The translations under genes and the position numbers were made by a program. Shown here in pieces: positions 5,163 to 5,409 of a stretch of DNA of 5,409 nt. Each line of letters begins with the position of its first letter. Within the stretch, counting starts at the first letter, position 1. The notes under the pieces were generated by a model. The model saw nothing but the letters and a program-made list of their open reading frames with translations, had not been told where the DNA came from and did no database searches. This stretch comes from an uncultured Candidatus Melainabacteria bacterium (lineage in GTDB: Bacteria > Cyanobacteriota > Vampirovibrionia > Gastranaerophilales > Gastranaerophilaceae), in contig CAMOQI010000080.1 in the NCBI GenBank assembly GCA_946622835.1, forward strand, positions 1 to 5,409. Reading direction: 5' to 3'.

Positions 5163-5409
5163 TTACGGAGTAGAAAAATCAATGACTTCATCACTAATTA
5201 TATTTTTACCAATAGCCTTTTCCAATTGAGCTTTTGCCGAATTGTACTGATATAATGCGGTATAGTAATTTAACTGAGCTTGTTCATATATATTTTCAGC
5301 ATCTTTTAATTCTGTCGGAGAACCTTCACCAACTCTATAACGCCCATAGGACAATTCATAATTTTCTTTTGCCTGCTTGACCTGCAAAATCGTAACAGGA
5401 AGTTGACTG
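5163..5409 (-). CDS. TolC-family outer-membrane efflux/secretion protein, C-terminal fragment
   Basis: Eighty-one C-terminal codons are visible and the frame is open through the right edge of the window; the true start is outside. TolC-family proteins form trimeric channel-tunnels across the outer membrane and periplasm that work with RND, MFS or ABC pumps or type I secretion. The fragment shows the typical last periplasmic helical hairpin: Q-A-K-E-N-Y-E-L-S-Y-G-R-Y-R-V-G-E-G-S-P-T-E-L-K-D-A-E (the classic RYRxGxxxxxELxxAE pattern). A helix with YEQAQLNYYTALYQYNSAKA follows, then AQLEKAIGK, where family members commonly end their OEP domain. A 14-residue tail (NIISDEVIDFSTP region) closes the protein. 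The TTG at 5387 within the frame is an internal Leu codon, not a start. Which pump or secretion system it serves cannot be seen. Confidence 0.88.
   Translation of the reverse strand, partial: SQLPVTILQVKQAKENYELSYGRYRVGEGSPTELKDAENIYEQAQLNYYTALYQYNSAKAQLEKAIGKNIISDEVIDFSTP

Noticed and set aside
5385..5387. TTG as the start of a 74-residue gene at the right edge
   Set aside because: The frame continues upstream to the window edge with TolC-family sequence; the TTG is an internal Leu codon of a truncated gene.

Overview
The window is 5.4 kb of AT-rich bacterial chromosome with dense, ordinary gene packing. A TolC-family outer-membrane protein and a signal-peptide-bearing probable lipoprotein point to a diderm (Gram-negative type) organism. 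The GlmS sequence reads most like cyanobacterial GlmS, for example around its C-terminal DVDQPRNLAKSVTVE. The probable lipoprotein carries an LFG..Y.ND.L..R..RIE..LF pattern that I associate with non-photosynthetic relatives of Cyanobacteria (Melainabacteria/Vampirovibrionia, such as gut Gastranaerophilales). The lineage is an inference from memory, perhaps 50-60% sure. I see no insertion sequence, phage gene, CRISPR array, tRNA or rRNA.

Layout from left to right. A minus-strand block holds (reading 5'->3' from right to left) a small exported protein of unknown function (2572-2039), glmS (1947-100), and the first 29 codons of an unidentified gene (88-1) that starts 11 nt after the glmS stop. 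A 109-bp divergent intergenic region (2573-2681) follows, then a plus-strand glycoside hydrolase family 38 alpha-mannosidase-like gene (2682-4742). A strong palindromic terminator at 4761-4776 lies between this gene and a second minus-strand block. That block has a small 80-residue orphan (5072-4830) and the C-terminal end of a TolC-family efflux/secretion protein (5408-5163) that runs off the window.

Genes together: GlmS makes glucosamine-6-phosphate for peptidoglycan and lipopolysaccharide, so glmS, the exported protein and the TolC-like protein all concern the cell envelope. The GH38 enzyme is cytoplasmic by sequence and probably trims mannose-containing glycans or oligosaccharides. No transporter or regulator for it lies in the window.

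The most interesting part is the start of the GH38 gene. It has no Shine-Dalgarno sequence at a usable distance. An extended -10 element (TGTTATCAT) is placed so that transcription should start at or next to the A of the ATG, suggesting a leaderless mRNA. A near-perfect 29-bp dyad is centred about 41 bp upstream of that predicted start, the position used by class II activators. I did not find clear evidence of an entirely new biological system; the unknowns here are small orphan proteins and this promoter region.
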